A stretch of 64,000 nucleotides of DNA from Clytia hemisphaerica (Eukaryota > Cnidaria > Hydrozoa > Leptothecata > Clytiidae): contig CACVBU010000271.1 in assembly GCA_902728285.1 (NCBI GenBank), positions 1,133,371-1,197,370 on the forward strand. Direction: 5' to 3'. Below, piece after piece: positions 1 through 12,620 of this stretch (its first letter is position 1; each line of letters opens with the position of its first letter). The notes under the pieces were generated by a model. The model ran no database searches and was not told where the DNA came from. It saw only the letters and a program-made list of their open reading frames with translations. Both the position numbers and the translations under genes were made by a program.

Positions 1-98
1 CGTGTTCGACTTAAGGAAACATTCGGGTTTATAGAGGTTCGAGTTAAAGAGATTGAACTGTATTTTAAATATGTTTTTGCAAACTAATTTATCTACAG

Positions 99-3000
99 AA
101 GGATTGTTCAATACCGCCATCAACTCAACCACTTCCTGGTGCATTTTCACCGACAAATCAAGCATTCGGCACATCTCTTTCCAACATAAATCCCATACTG
201 CCTATGGCTCCAACGTCTCCTGGTCCTTTTGGACCAACGCCCTTCGGCGTTTGTACACCTTCTAATGGAATACCCATCCCACCACCTTCCTCTGGAGAAT
301 CCAGAGTCCAGGGTCTCCTGGGCCCTGGTTATATTTTGCCACCGTCTTCAATGAAACCGATGCCACCACAGCAATCATTACTCAAACCATTGCCAGCAAC
401 TCCATTTGTCATTAATCAGAGCAATTTTAACTTCGATAACAATGATACATCGATTCTGGAATCGAAAACAACAGAGAAACCTGTAAAACGTCAAGCTCCC
501 AAACCTCCAACTGTGCAACCCTTAGCGCAAGAGATATCTGCAACCAAACCTCTCCCAGTACTCCCTTTGGAGACTTCTGAAGCAGTTGGTATAAAAAGTC
601 TAGCACAAAGTCGATCAAACATCAAGCCATCCACAGTTATAGAAAAGGATCTTAAGCAGCCACAGTCGATCCCGACCCATGAAGACCGTAAACTACCATC
701 GACGACAGGTTTCACTGGATTTGACACAACCACAAAATTGACACAAGAGTGGGAGCCACCGTCAGAACTAGACGTCTTCAAATATATCATACAATGTCCT
801 AACGCGCATGTTAAAATAAAGAAGAATACAATCTGTGCTCATTTCTTCCAATCAAAGTTGCTGCTTTGCTTAAATTGGTTGAAAAACCATCCTGATACAT
901 TCCGGCTGACTCGTACCAAGAAAGAAGTCTTCCTCTGCGTCAAGGACATCAAACTTTGCGTAAATTACTGGTCAAATGCTGGCTGTCTTGGTGATTGCGG
1001 CTTGTTCCATATCTGTAAAGAATCGCTTTTTGATATCAGTCACTCAGCAATATCCTGTGGAAAACATCATGATTTTTCATCAACTCACAACAAAGGAATC
1101 ATCGGAAAATTTTCCTTGGAACCTTTACATAGTCGTCAGTTGAAATGTTTACTGAAGAATACTTTACCGTCTGTCTGTGAAGAGTACTTAAACAATCGAT
1201 GCACTGATCTACAACAATGTGAAAATATTCATATCTGTGGCGACTTTGTGAATGGAGAATGTCGTAAACATTCGGCACTCTGCTCATTTCGTCACGAAGA
1301 AGCTTTGTCCGATAATCACGCTGACGAAATCATGAAATTGTTTCATATTTCGGACACTTCGTTGTTAAAGAAATATTTGGTTTATTTCAAACCGAAATCG
1401 GAAGAAAAGAAAAAACAAGAATTTCTACAACGACGTAAGTTTTAGTTTTGTATTATCTCCAAATCATTCAAATATTCAAAAAGATAACACTTTATAGCCC
1501 CATTTGTAGGGGCCTGTGCTTTATCATCGAGGATTTTTATCGTTCGGAGTCTCCAGAGAGAAAGAATGTTAAGTAAGTACACCAACTTAAAAACTAAAAA
1601 TCTTTCTTTTTCAGCCACATTCAACTTCTTGAAAGACGAGGCGATTTGTGTGAAATATGTGGATGACGTTTGCGACAAAGACGAAACTTGCTCTTTACTT
1701 CATCCTAAAAATCGCACTCCATACTTATGGCAATACAAAAAACCGGATGAAACTTCTTGGAAGTTGTTCCCGAATAATTTGAATGTCGAAATTGAGAAAG
1801 CTTTTTGTGATCCAATGCAGTCCAGATATAAGTAAGTACGGAATTTGCTTGCCAAATGCATGGTCTTTCATTTAGTGTTTCAAAGTTTAGTAGTTGTCTA
1901 CTTTTTATGATCTTTTGAGTAAAGCAGTATGGCGAGGCCAATTTAATTTGTTGTTTTACGGCTACCTAAAAAAGGGGGTCGGTCGGTCGGCGAAAAAATA
2001 AAAGTAGAATTTCACCTATAAAATCTGACAGTCTGTAAAGCAATGAAAATGAAAATGTACTACCAAAATCAATTTTATTTTTATTTCAATTTTTGGAATT
2101 TTCAGGGTCGGACGGGCCCGTAAAACAACAAATCAAATTGGTCTCGTCTTATAAAGACGGTTTGTAGGTTTGAGCATCATCATAAATGCCCCTAATGGGT
2201 CCAAAACGTTTTCAGATCGACTGGTTCGAATAATCGGTGGTTCTTTGACCCATAAGGAAATTTTAGCTACACAATGCTCTTAAGTGTATTAATTTTAGCG
2301 TGTACTTAAATTGGCGGTTGACAAAAATACAATTTTTGGCAGGTGGGGATATTTTAGTAAATCAAAAGTTACTTGGTATTTTAATAGTTTTTACTTAAAA
2401 ATGCGGATTTTGGATAGAATTTCTATCCCTAAAAGATTTTGTTGAATTTGGCGGATATTCAATTTGGCGGAAGGTAGATTTAAAAATTTTGGCGGGTATT
2501 TAATTCGGCGGATTTTTATCAAAACAGTCGAATCCGCCGAATGTAATCCCCGCCAAAATTGATACACTGAAGGTATCATCTCTCCAAATTAAAAACTTAA
2601 TTTGCTGGTCCAAAACTTAATTTTGATCCATTTTTCAGTTTTGCTGACAAAGCATCTTACATCACATTTGATGAGAGCAGTAAAATCACTGCATTCTACA
2701 TGAACCAAAACGTTGAAGTTCGCCGTTTATCCACCAGAACTTCATTGTGTATGCCGAAAGGCTCTTACACTACTTGGAAGTGGTATTGGAAAGAAAATTC
2801 TGGAAAGTGGACTGAATATACTGGAAAGGTAGGGCTTTTTTGATTTACTTTTTGATAAATATCGAGTACCACTAGTGTCGCATGAGAAACAAAATGGTAG
2901 TTTTGCGCTTGTTGAAAAGATAATAAGGAGTGAAATATATGATAAATGAAGATCGTCCGATTCATTCACGGGTTAGGCCAAAACTTGGAGTTATCTGATA

Positions 3001-6000
3001 TTCTGATAGGATAGAAGGAGGAGCTATTCTCAACTTCAGTTGAGCTATAATCTGAGAATGTCTGTATGTATGTCTGTATGTATGTAGGGGTGTTTTTTTC
3101 ATTTTTTAAAAAAATTTTGATTTTTGGGGCCTGGGGACGAGTTTTTCACCAAAACGAGGCTGGCAGCCTGGACACTTCAAAAAAGGTCGGATTTGGCTGA
3201 AATTTGGCACACTTGTTCCTTGGGTGAATATCTGGGGTTTTTTTTTCATTTTTTGAAAATTTTGATTTTTGGGGCCTGGGGACGAGTTTTTCACCAAAAC
3301 GAGGCTGGCAGCCTGGACACTTCAAAAAAGGTCGGATTTGGCTGAAATTTGGCACACTTGTTCCTTGGGTGAATATCTGGGGGTGTTTTCTTCATTTTTT
3401 GAAAATTTTGATTTTTGGGGCCTGGGGACGAGTTTTTCACCAAAACGAGGCTGGCAGCTTGGAGACTTTAAAAACGGTCCGATTTGACTGAAATTTGGCA
3501 CACTTGTTCCTTGGGTGAATATCTGGGGGTGTTTTTTTCATTTTTTGAAAATTTTGATTTTTGGGGCCTGGGGACGAGTTTTTCACTAAAACGAGGCTGG
3601 CAGCCTGGGCACTTCAAAAAAGGTCCGATTTGGCTGAAGTTTGGCACACTTGTTCTTTGGGTGAATATCTGGGGGTGTTTTTTTCATTTTTCAAAAATTT
3701 TGATTTTTGGGGCCTGGGGACGAGTTTTTCGCCAAAACGAGGCTAAAATTTTGGGGCAGCCTGGAGACTTCAAAAATTGTTCGATCTGGCTGAAATTTTG
3801 CACACTTGTTCCTTGGGTGAATATCTGGGGTGCTTTTTGCATTTTTCAAAAATTTAGATTTTTGGGGCCTTGGGACGAGTTTTTTGCCAAAACGAGGCTA
3901 AAGCTTTGAAGCAGCCTACAGCCCTCCAAAATGGTCGGATTTGGTTGAAATTCGGCACACTTGTTCATTGGGTAAATATCTGGGGGTCTACAATTGGGCC
4001 TATGAATAATTTGAAGCCACTGAAGTTGAGCCCAGTGCGTTGCGCACGTTCGACTATGACTAGGTTTCCAGAACTCCGCTGTAAACCCTGAAATAGTTAT
4101 AAAAATTTGAAATTTAAACTCTCAAGATGTTAAGATTTTTCGTACGTCAAGAGCCTCATGTGTCTGGAAGAAATTTATGTGTCGGTTAAAGCAAAAGCGA
4201 GAGAGGGCTCCATGCATTTGATGATCTGAAACGAGAAAAAAAGGAACTAGGCATTGCAGTGGCTGACTGCGAGCTGCAGTGGGAGGGAAGGTTATTGTTT
4301 GTTCCCGAGCTAAGTTTTTACAGCTTTAAATAAATTTTTTGAATTTAGAAAAACATTGTATGATCTCCATTAACTTCCTCTCTTCTTCAAAAGTTATAGC
4401 TCCTTCTCCTAGAAGTTTTTCTTTTCAGAGCACGTGTGTAAAAAGAATTAACTGAAGAAAAGCGGTAAAACTGTATATTTTTGTTAAAGGCTTTTGTAAC
4501 CCCAGGGGGGGGGTCAACATTTATAATACCAACCCATAGCCCAAAAACCTGACTTTTGACCTTTTGAGCTAAGTTAACACCACCACCCCAAAATTGGTAT
4601 CGATACCAACTTGAAAATCATAATTTTCAGAAAAAGGGGGGACTCACCCCCTTATTTTGGTATCGATACCAGCTTGAAAATCATAATTTTCAGAAAAAGG
4701 GGGACCAACCCCCTAAATTTGGTATCGATACCAGCTTGAAAATCATAATTTTCAGAAAAAGGGGGACCAACCCCCTAAATTTGGTATCGATACCAACATG
4801 ACTTTTTGAATTTGACAAAATATCATGGGACCCGCCCCCTAATTTAGTACCAATACAAATCTGACAAATTTGAGTTTAAAGCTGTTTAAAGGGGACCCGC
4901 CCCCTCCCACACAAAGAGGGTATATACTAAGAGAAACTTCAAAAAAAGAAATACTCTTTCTTCAACACAACACAAAAAATGTCATATGCTAAAATAGAAA
5001 ATGACTGAAAACTGACAATATAATAAAAACAAACCCAATGAAGCTAGCAAAATCAATCTGAATCAATATTATCTGAATATAATAATTGATGTGCAAAAAC
5101 TAGGAGAAGCTATTATTAGTACATAATTTTAGAACAGAATAGATTCACTCATGGTCATGCATTACCAAATGCTATCACAGAAAAAATGTTTAATTGCTTC
5201 AGGCTTGATCAAAAATAAAACTTGAAAATATCGAAAAAGTCCAAAATAAACAAACTTCAAAGTCATTTATACTTATTACTCATTTACAGTCATTATACTC
5301 AAAAGCTAAAACAAATCCAATTGAAACCTGTTTAGACTGATATGTACCCCGGGGTATTTTCTAGCTATAAGGGCAAAATTTAGGAAAGTTTTGCTGTCAT
5401 TTTGATATGGATACCAACTTTCTGAATCATATTATTTAAAAAAGGGGTACCCACCCCCTATTTTGGTATCAATACCAACTGAGGATAACTCTTTTTTTCT
5501 AAAAAAAGGGGGACCCACCCCCATCAATACCAACTTGACTTTTCAGACTTTTAAAGGAAAAAAAGACACCACCACCCGGCTATGGGTCTGGTATCTGGAT
5601 GTTGACCCCCCCCCTGGTAACCCTTGGCAGGGGTCAGTGAGAGACAATGAAAAAAATGTTCAATCTGTGATTTTCTTACATTCCGTTAACCTGACTATTT
5701 TGTTACTTTCCAGGTTACCTCTGACAATCTGGAATACGACTTCGTTTACCAGAATCACTCAACCCACAAAACTTTTACGATTGGAGAATACAACTACAAA
5801 TTAGACTTCACCACAATGCAACAGCACAATTTAGGTCCTGTTTATTTCACCAAAAGAAATGTAATAAGGAGACCTGTGTTTGTTTCAACGTATGTATATT
5901 TAATTCAACAGGCCACTACTATAGGAGTATTAAACATTCTACAGTCCACTTTACTGATGCCACCCTGATGAGAAGGGTTTGTAAGATCCTAGAAATGCAA

Positions 6001-8989
6001 AGTAAGTTATAAGGATGAACTAGGGTTGGAGAATATCGATACGTGTGGACCAATCCTCCGAGCTCTTACCCTCAAAGGGATAAGATTAGATACACGTTTT
6101 TTTTATAAGAAGGCTTTAAAAATTTTGGATGTTCTTATGAAAAAAACGTGTAAGACTTTTAAAGGAAAAGTCACCATTAGAGACAAACTTGGTTAAAAAA
6201 GTGACCCTTACAGGGTCGATTCTCTAGAAATTGTACTACCCATAGTGAGGTTTTTGTTGACTTTATTGTCGAAGATTCTAACTCTGATAGATACCTACTA
6301 TTTTCAATTCTTGTTGTTTTTTAACACTAAGAGAGGCCTTAGAAGGTTGAAAACCCGACACCTTTGTGTTTGTTCAACTACTCAGAGGCTTATCTCATAA
6401 GATCAGTAAGATAATTAGTTTTGAGGATTTTACTTCATATAACATAAAAATTGTTCCCATTATTTTCGAACTCACTGTATACTCGCGTTTAGACGGGATC
6501 TACTCTGGTACGACTTATATCCTCTGCTACCCTGATGAAAAGGTTTTTCGAGATCTTTGGACATAAAATAAAGCCATTTCTTAGGTTTACAAAATAATAT
6601 TCATTCGTATGATGTTTTCATGTGGTTTATAAAATAACATTCATTATGTTTCTCATATAATTTTGACAGGTCATCAACGCCACAAGAGGAAGACATCACA
6701 CCTTGGCATTGGCCGAAAGAAGTTTCCTTTGAAGGAGGTCGTCTCGATGTCAAACCAACCGAAAAACAACAAATCACACAACAGTTCAAAACTTCACTAG
6801 GAAGAAATATCACTGTTTTGGATGTGGAAGAAATCTGTAATGCTGAGTTTTATCAAAAGTACAAAAGGTATATACTTATTGTGTGTACAGCTGAAGTTCA
6901 GGAGAATTAGTCAAAATTTCACGAAAATTTGGACAAAATTCCCAACACCTGTAAGGTTTTTGAAGAATAAATTTCCCGACAGAAAACGAAAAAAGAAGCT
7001 TTCTGGGGTCGGAAGAGGGAGCATGTTCAATGCTTCATAAATCACCAGAATTAATCGGTTAGCCGATCTCGTATTAGGATTAAGTAGTCTCTTAGACCTC
7101 ATTTTGAGTCTTTTCCGATCCTCGCATCGATGGGCTTCTTTCTGGGGCTCAGCATGGTATCCTTATAGGAAGTTTCAGCCTGTTGAGAAATTTGTCCATA
7201 CAAACGACTATATCTTCTTTATATATTGTTTATTTCAGCAAAAAGAAAATACTCGCAAAGAAGCTGGGTGAAAACAATGTCAATGAACTCGAGCTGTATC
7301 ATGGGACTGATGCCGCAGTGGTTGATGGGATATGTAAACAGAATTTTGATTGGAGATTGAACGGTAAAAACGCAACAATGTTCGGCCAAGGAAGTTATTT
7401 CGCAACACAAGCTTCTTACAGTCGCAACTTCACGCGACCGGATTCCAATAAAATCAGATATATGTTCGTTGCAAAGGTTCTGGCAGGAAGATATACTAAG
7501 GTACAGAAAAATATTTTTTTTTTTCTTTACTGACTGTTTGTTTCAATGATATTTATATCGTGTCCAGCTCCAGTCAGGTATCGAGCACAGATATTTGTCG
7601 TAACGTTTCTTGAATGCATCTTATGAGCAGCCAGTGCTGTTTCGTATGTCACATGGTAGGCTACGTCATATCTTCCTTCGTTTCGAGTGTAAAACTCCTA
7701 CTCTTCGGGCTATGAGGACTGCTCTTGCTTTGAATATTGAAATTCTCCGGATAAATCGCATGCGCACTGCGGTTTTAATAAAACAATAGAGAGTTTCGGA
7801 ACCTAAACCAATCAGCTGTGTTTTAAACATTCTTTTATTTGAAATCTCTATTGATAAACATCTTTTGTGAAAGTTTTTAAGCCTATTAATAAGCAATTCC
7901 TGGTGGGGGCTACTAGTGGCTGCATATAGCTTTGCCTATAGACCAAGAGTAAGGCTTAAAAGCCTGGAGCTGTCTATTATGTAGACTAGTCAGATGGTGG
8001 TAGACTGTTGAAGAGCCCTGTACGGCTAGACTTTCACAAATAAACTTGCCAAATCTACTTCTGTAAATTCGGCTGATGACGTGGAAAAAGGAACACCCAT
8101 AGATTTTAAAGCCCGAAGGGCTAGATGTCGTGCATCGGCTGAAAACTGTACCGAGGTTAGGAAGGGAATCCTACCTAAGTCACGTGACATTACAATAGAA
8201 TTTCAGCGCTTGACCAATAAAAAACTTCGTGTTTTCGAAAACTATAGCAGCAAACTTCTTTGCGATATTCACTTTTTTTTGCTTGAAAGAGCTCAAAGCA
8301 CGACATCTAGCGGTTAATGATGGTATTCCATTCGTAGGATGTTCCCAGCTCAAGTTTAAAGTTTTGAAGTCATTTTTTATTACACTTAGCCATGTTGTTG
8401 TTGGTTTCCCTCTGGGCCTCTGATACTTCAAGGTGGCGTAAACTAAGGCTTTCTTCATTGGGGTATCATTTTTCGCAGTTGTAACCATTGACTTGATGGG
8501 AAATGAAGCCACTTATTTCCAAATGTTTTTCATTTGTAGGGAAGTTCTGATATCAAACGACCACCACCAATATCACCTTTAGATCCTCACACACTTCATG
8601 ATAGCTGTGTCGATAACATCTCATCACCTTCAATGTATATTGTTTTTGAGCGCGATCAATGCTATCCTCAATATCTGATCACGTTCTTGGAAGATGACGA
8701 AAACCTGGCGTTGCGTGGTAACCGTTATTCTGTAGATTTTGATCAAAGTGCTCTCCGAAGACAGAAACAAGCAATCAATTCTATCAATTACAAACACAAA
8801 TTGAAACCGCTAAATGAAAGACCCAGAAGAAGTGTTGCTGCTGCTTTAAATCTTACTGAGGATTCGAGTTATTCGACGTCAACAAACGTGCCGAGTTACA
8901 CGACGTCGTCACATCAAACGTCACCAACTTACTCCAAGGCGCAAACTCAACCTAAAGCCAATAAGAAAGACGGCTGTATTATTTCTTGA
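99..8989 (+). CDS. ZAP/PARP12-like CCCH-WWE-PARP protein, 5' partial, 7 exons, C-terminal CaaX box
   Basis: Exons 99-1434, 1615-1831, 2639-2828, 5714-5889, 6670-6867, 7239-7500 and 8540-8989 all have GT-AG borders. Their 2,829 nt close exactly to 942 codons plus stop. Numbering from base 99: residues 1-210 are proline-rich; about 224-280 resembles the winged-helix start of ZAP; CCCH fingers lie near 286-303, 359-376, 379-398 and 457-471; two WWE domains lie near 483-550 and 565-645; the PARP catalytic domain fills the C-terminal third. The catalytic triad reads H726 (YHGT), Y758 (GQGSYFA) and M825 (PSMYIVFE) where polymerising PARPs have Glu, so mono-ADP-ribosylation or no activity is expected. 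The protein ends KKDGCIIS, a prenylation CaaX box. In vertebrates this architecture is the antiviral RNA sensor ZAP-L/PARP13 and its relative PARP12. The first exon starts at an acceptor (AG at 97-98), so the true start lies upstream. RNA binding and antiviral function are inferred. Confidence 0.93.
1930..2150. mobile_element. Small inverted-repeat element (MITE-like) in intron 2
   Basis: Arms at 1932-1962 and 2118-2148 are inverted copies with about 3 mismatches in 31, sharing the core ATTTGTTGTTTTACGG. The interior has no coding capacity. A TA may be duplicated at the borders, but this is unclear. It lies wholly within intron 2 of the PARP gene. Confidence 0.6.
2277..2578. repeat. TTGGCGG-rich inverted-repeat element, copy 1
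   Basis: The ends (CTTAAGTGTATTAATTTT and the inverse of AAAATTGATACACTGAAGG) form a degenerate TIR. The body is rich in TTTGGCGG words. Related copies are at 19927-20217 and 60617-60947. It is non-coding and sits in intron 2 of the PARP gene, just before the acceptor of exon 3. Confidence 0.5.
3110..3990. repeat. Tandem array of six ~146-bp units in intron 3
   Basis: The word GGGGCCTGGGGACGAG recurs at about 3127, 3272, 3418, 3564, 3710 and then, as a variant with TTGG, 3865, giving a 145-155 bp period. Each unit also carries GGCACACTTGTTC and GTGAATATCTGGGG. Several frames stay open across units, but the translations are a by-product of the repeat. Confidence 0.9.
4503..5616. mobile_element. 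1.1-kb inverted-repeat element with G-capped TIRs in intron 3
   Basis: The left end CAGGGGGGGGGTCAACAT and the right end ATGTTGACCCCCCCCCCTG are inverted, and similarity continues through the word GACCCATAGC/ACCCATAGC for about 45 bp. GTAACCC directly repeats at 4496-4502 and 5617-5623, a 7-bp (possibly 8-bp) target duplication. The interior holds four ~62-bp tandem units (4590-4850), each with the palindrome GGTATCGATACC. There is no transposase, so this is a non-autonomous hAT-like candidate. Confidence 0.7.
6091..6152. mobile_element. TA-flanked MITE, TACACGTTTTTT family, copy 1
   Basis: TA-CACGTTTTTTTTATAAGAA faces TTCTTATGAAAAAAACGTG-TA, forming a 62-bp near-palindrome flanked by TA. 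It sits in intron 4 of the PARP gene. Longer relatives lie at 11281-11437, 18693-18843, 45473-45723 and 55523-55799. Confidence 0.7.
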
Positions 8990-9097
8990 CCTGTATGATT
9001 TTTCTTCAATTGCTCCTTTTGTTGAATTTTAATATTTGTCTCAGTCGGAGGAGACCTGAACGCTGAGGCTGAGGCATCAAAAATGGATGCACATCCT

Positions 9098-9410
9098 AAC
9101 CAACACCCCCTTCTCACAGACCTGGCAGAATTTTTTCAGCCAGTGAGGGTAAAAATAACGGACTAAAACTCGATGGGGATCGATATTCCCTTATTTTTTA
9201 TGACCAGGGATTTGAATTCTTTTGTTTTTCAAGTCAGAAAATTCAGTGGGGATGGTAAAAATAACATAGTATTTTGCAGTGAGGATTGGTTTATTTGATT
9301 ATTTTAAATGGGGACAAAAAGTGAGGTATAATTTTCCACCGGGAACGATATTTTGGCCAATTTTTCCAATGGGAAGGGTTTCCAGTGGGTCTGTGAGAAG
9401 GGCGTGTTAA
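9098..9410. mobile_element. Small inverted-repeat element downstream of the PARP gene
   Basis: ACACCCCCTTCTCACAGACC near 9103 is inverted as GGTCTGTGAGAAGGGCGTGT ending at 9408 (one mismatch). The interior is AT-rich and has no ORF. A diverged relative may lie at 47465-47612. Confidence 0.6.
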
Positions 9411-9710
9411 CCAAATACTCCAGATCGATTGATAAATTATTTTACATCAAAGTAGTAGTTTGATTGTGTTATACTTTATATTTTTGTAAGATATCTTTTT
9501 AGAAACAGTAGTAATGGGTCAGGGTACATATTTACTAGATTTATTAGCTGAGTAAGGCTGAAGAAGTTCTTGAAATCATGCAGATATCCCGTGGAAAAAT
9601 GGTAAAATAGGAAAAAAACCTTAGAAATGAGACTCCCTTGGAAAAATTCATACGAAAAGGGTGGACTGAAATCAATCTTTTAGATCTGAAAATTTCGAGA
9701 TAACTTTTAA

Positions 9711-10053
9711 CCCCCGGGGGGGGGGGGGCAGCTGGGCAAAAGGACCAATGGGTATGTGCGGGTCCTAAGGGTACCTTTTCCAATATGTTTAAAATGCACT
9801 GTAAGGGTCGGAAAAACTAGAGATGCACTGTAAGGGTAGAAATTTCAGAAAATTCTTGAAAAATCTAGATATTTTGACCAAAAAGGCTAGAATTTTGACC
9901 ATTTTTTGCACGAAAGGGATCGAAAATTTGGGGGAAAATGCACTCTAAGGGTATGATTTTCACTGATTTTTGCTGCACTGTAAGGGTGCAATTTTAAAAG
10001 CCAATTTTTGGCCCGCACATACCGTCAGTCCGCAAACCCAGTGCCCCCCCCCT
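9711..10053. mobile_element. G-capped MITE carrying CACTGTAAGGGT repeats, copy A
   Basis: The left end is CCCCCGGGGGG... with GGCAGCTGGG and, further in, GGGTATGTGCGGG. The right end is the inverse (CCCGCACATACC ... CCCAGTGCCCCCCCC). The interior repeats GCACTGTAAGGGT about five times. It is the same family as 44962-45296. The target duplication is not clear here. Confidence 0.65.
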
Positions 10054-11280
10054 GAAGTTTTTCGAACCACTAGAATATAAACAAGCATAACTCTCAGGTG
10101 CATAAAAAACGCCCCTCCCTTTTTTAATTTTTTTCCAACCTCCCTGACCTTATGTTTATTTGTTTTTGAAAATGTTTTCAGTTGTCAAAAGAGGAGTACC
10201 TTCTTTTTCTCTGAATAACTGAATAACCAGTTTTTAGTTTATGGTTACATTATTTCCAGGCCATTAGCCCCCTCCCTCACAGTTTCTTCCCTTCCAACCC
10301 CCCTCCCCCCGTTTATTAGGCACCTGACTGAGGCTGAGAGTACCATTTCCATTACCATTATCTTTTTTACCTGGAAAGAGGAAATCTAGGTGGTAGAGAC
10401 AATGCTTTGTCTTTCAAGCCCTTGGAAATTGAAAAAGTTCTCGAGATCCCCTGGAAACTCTTCTTTGAGGGCCCCTCGAAATGTTCGTCCGCCCCCATTT
10501 TTGCTTTCGTAAGAATTGCTTCCATGATTTTACTTATATAGTGTATTTTGGATAGTTTTAGATTTTTGCTTCGAATTTTTGAAACACTTTTATACTTAAG
10601 CCAATTGAAATAAACCAGCCGAGGCTGGAAGGTCAGCCATTAGAGCTTAGCTAGATAGCTTTAATAAGTGGGTTAACAGATGTAAGAGATGTACTGAAAC
10701 AGAGTAGACTAAAAATGTTGAATAATGTACAAAATGTGAAACATTTGATAACTTGATTTAAAATTATTTAAAACAAGCCTGAGAGCTCCTCCAACCCCCC
10801 CCCCCCCCCCCACGAGAAGATCAAAGTATACTTCTCTTTAGCATTGTAGCACTGTTTCTATGACATCAAACAATTAAGATATAGTTCATTACTATAAAAT
10901 AAATAGAAACATAGTGTAATTAAACTTTTTGTTAATTTCATTCCAGTCAGTTATGATACATTTTTTCTGTTGGATGTTATGTAGACAATATCCATATCTG
11001 AACAAAGTGTTATCTAGAAATAAATAAGAAAATTGCCAAAACGTCAGAAATAAAGATATCCATCAAATATACATAGAAACTGTACTTTTTGTTTTACTTG
11101 ATAAAACTCCAATAACACTTTAAACTCCAGAAAAACACAGTTTGCATCAAAATCTTTTCAAAACGTGGTTCATATTTATAACATTTCAACAGGAACTGTA
11201 TTTTGGTAGACTTGGTCAAATTACAGAAACCATTTGTCAGTTGTCTGCAAGGCCAATGAGGTACTTACGTAACTGACTGC
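10054..11280. other. Non-coding stretch, no gene recognised
   Basis: AT-rich with several C-rich runs, notably the poly-C at about 10796-10811. No exon with coding character, RNA gene or clear element was seen. A few AATAAA words occur (for example near 10607), but none can be tied to the PARP gene. Confidence 0.5.
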
Positions 11281-11437
11281 TACACGCTTTTTTTTTTATA
11301 AGAATAGTGTACTTTGGTTGAGGGTAAGCATTATTCTTATTTTTCTATTGTTCTAAACAATAGGCCTATTGTTTTAAACCCGAAATCTCACCCTGATATT
11401 CTTATAGAAGTTATTCTTATAAAAGAAAAAGCGTGTA
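11281..11437. mobile_element. TA-flanked MITE, TACACGTTTTTT family, copy 2
   Basis: TA-CACGCTTTTTTTTTTATAAG faces TTATTCTTATAAAAG...GCGTG-TA. The interior (ATAGTGTACTTTGG, CAATAGGCCTATTG) nearly matches copy 3 at 18693-18843, so both are recent relatives. No coding capacity. Confidence 0.8.
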
Positions 11438-12267
11438 TTCAGTCAAAGCCAAAATTTGGCAAGGTCAGAAAAACATAATTTACATCCAGTCTTCGGAAAT
11501 AAATTTTGTAGTTTAGTACCGTCAAGTTACACAACACAACATGCACACAACCATCTTGAAGACTTTGCTGGTCGCAAATGATAATCGAAAGCAAAACTTA
11601 AAATTCATAACTATGCAGGGAAGCTCATTTTCCCCCCATTTTGCTTTAAACTCCCTTTTGATTGGTCTTTGAATTTGGGTGATTGCTTTACCGCCTTGGC
11701 GGAATAAACACACGGCCATAATAAATAAATTCAACAGGGCAGCGGAGTAGCAATTAATTATCGCCGTTCATTCCATTCCCATCATTCAGTCAAAACGTGC
11801 GCCAAGGTTAGAAAAGGTTAGAAAAACACAGTCTGCGTCCGGAACTGCGTGAAAAATAGTTTGATCAATTTCAACAAGAACTGTATATATTAATATTAAT
11901 ATAATTGATGAAATTCCAAAGACCATTTGTCATAATTTTACAAGTCCAATAATAGGAGATGTCATCATTTGGTTCCCTTCATCTGACCGACCCTGATTTA
12001 CGGTCAGCAGGTAGAGCTTTGCTGGATTTCCACTGTCGACCTCTGCAAGTTTTAAAATCGAAGTAGCGAGCCGCATGCTAATGGAGAGTAAACCGAAAAC
12101 CAGTTTATCCACGGTTTCTCAATTTCTTAATTCGGATCAGTCCACACGGATTCCCTTTCAACAAGATGTAGCTGCTTCTTAAAAGAAAAATATTTTCGAC
12201 CGACCGACCAAATGACCCCACTTTTTAAAGTAGAAATGACGGGAAGCAAACAATTTTTTGCGATTCG
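11438..12267. repeat. Degenerate dispersed repeat region
   Basis: Phrases such as AGAAAAACACAGT, CAACAAGAACTGTA and GACCATTTGTCA recur at irregular spacing here and at 11090-11240. This suggests old diverged tandem or dispersed copies. No gene was recognised. Confidence 0.35.
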
Positions 12268-12273
12268 CCTTAT

Positions 12274-12620
12274 CAGGACCCTGCCGACGCACCGGACTTA
12301 ACAAACACCGGACACGCGAAAGTCCGGTGTAAAATGAGAATTTTTTTTACCACCGGACAATTTCTACACCGGACTTAAGGAAGTCGGATGTCCGGTGTTG
12401 GAGAAGGATATTTTTCCCACCGGACAATTAAAACACCGGACATAGCCAGTCCGGTGGGTCCGGTGTTTCTTAATTTTTTGTTTCTTAAATGTCCGGCGTC
12501 CAAAATTCCCTGTATGCAACACCGGACTGACACCGGACTTATTGCGTCCGGTGTAGCGAAAGGATACTTTTTGCCACCGGACAAATACACCGGACAGTCC
12601 GGTGCGTCGGCAGGGTCCTG
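12274..12620. mobile_element. 347-bp DNA element with perfect 25-bp TIR and 6-bp target duplication
   Basis: The element starts CAGGACCCTGCCGACGCACC and ends with the exact inverse. The perfect TIR is about 25 bp. CCTTAT is repeated directly at 12268-12273 and 12621-12626. The interior is built of inverted and direct ACACCGGACT/AGTCCGGTGT words at least ten deep. There is no transposase, and the superfamily is undetermined. Confidence 0.85.

Noticed and set aside
3106-4091. Overlapping frames of GPGDEFFTKTRLAAW type in both strands
   Set aside because: They follow the 146-bp tandem unit inside an intron of the PARP gene and lack independent coding evidence.
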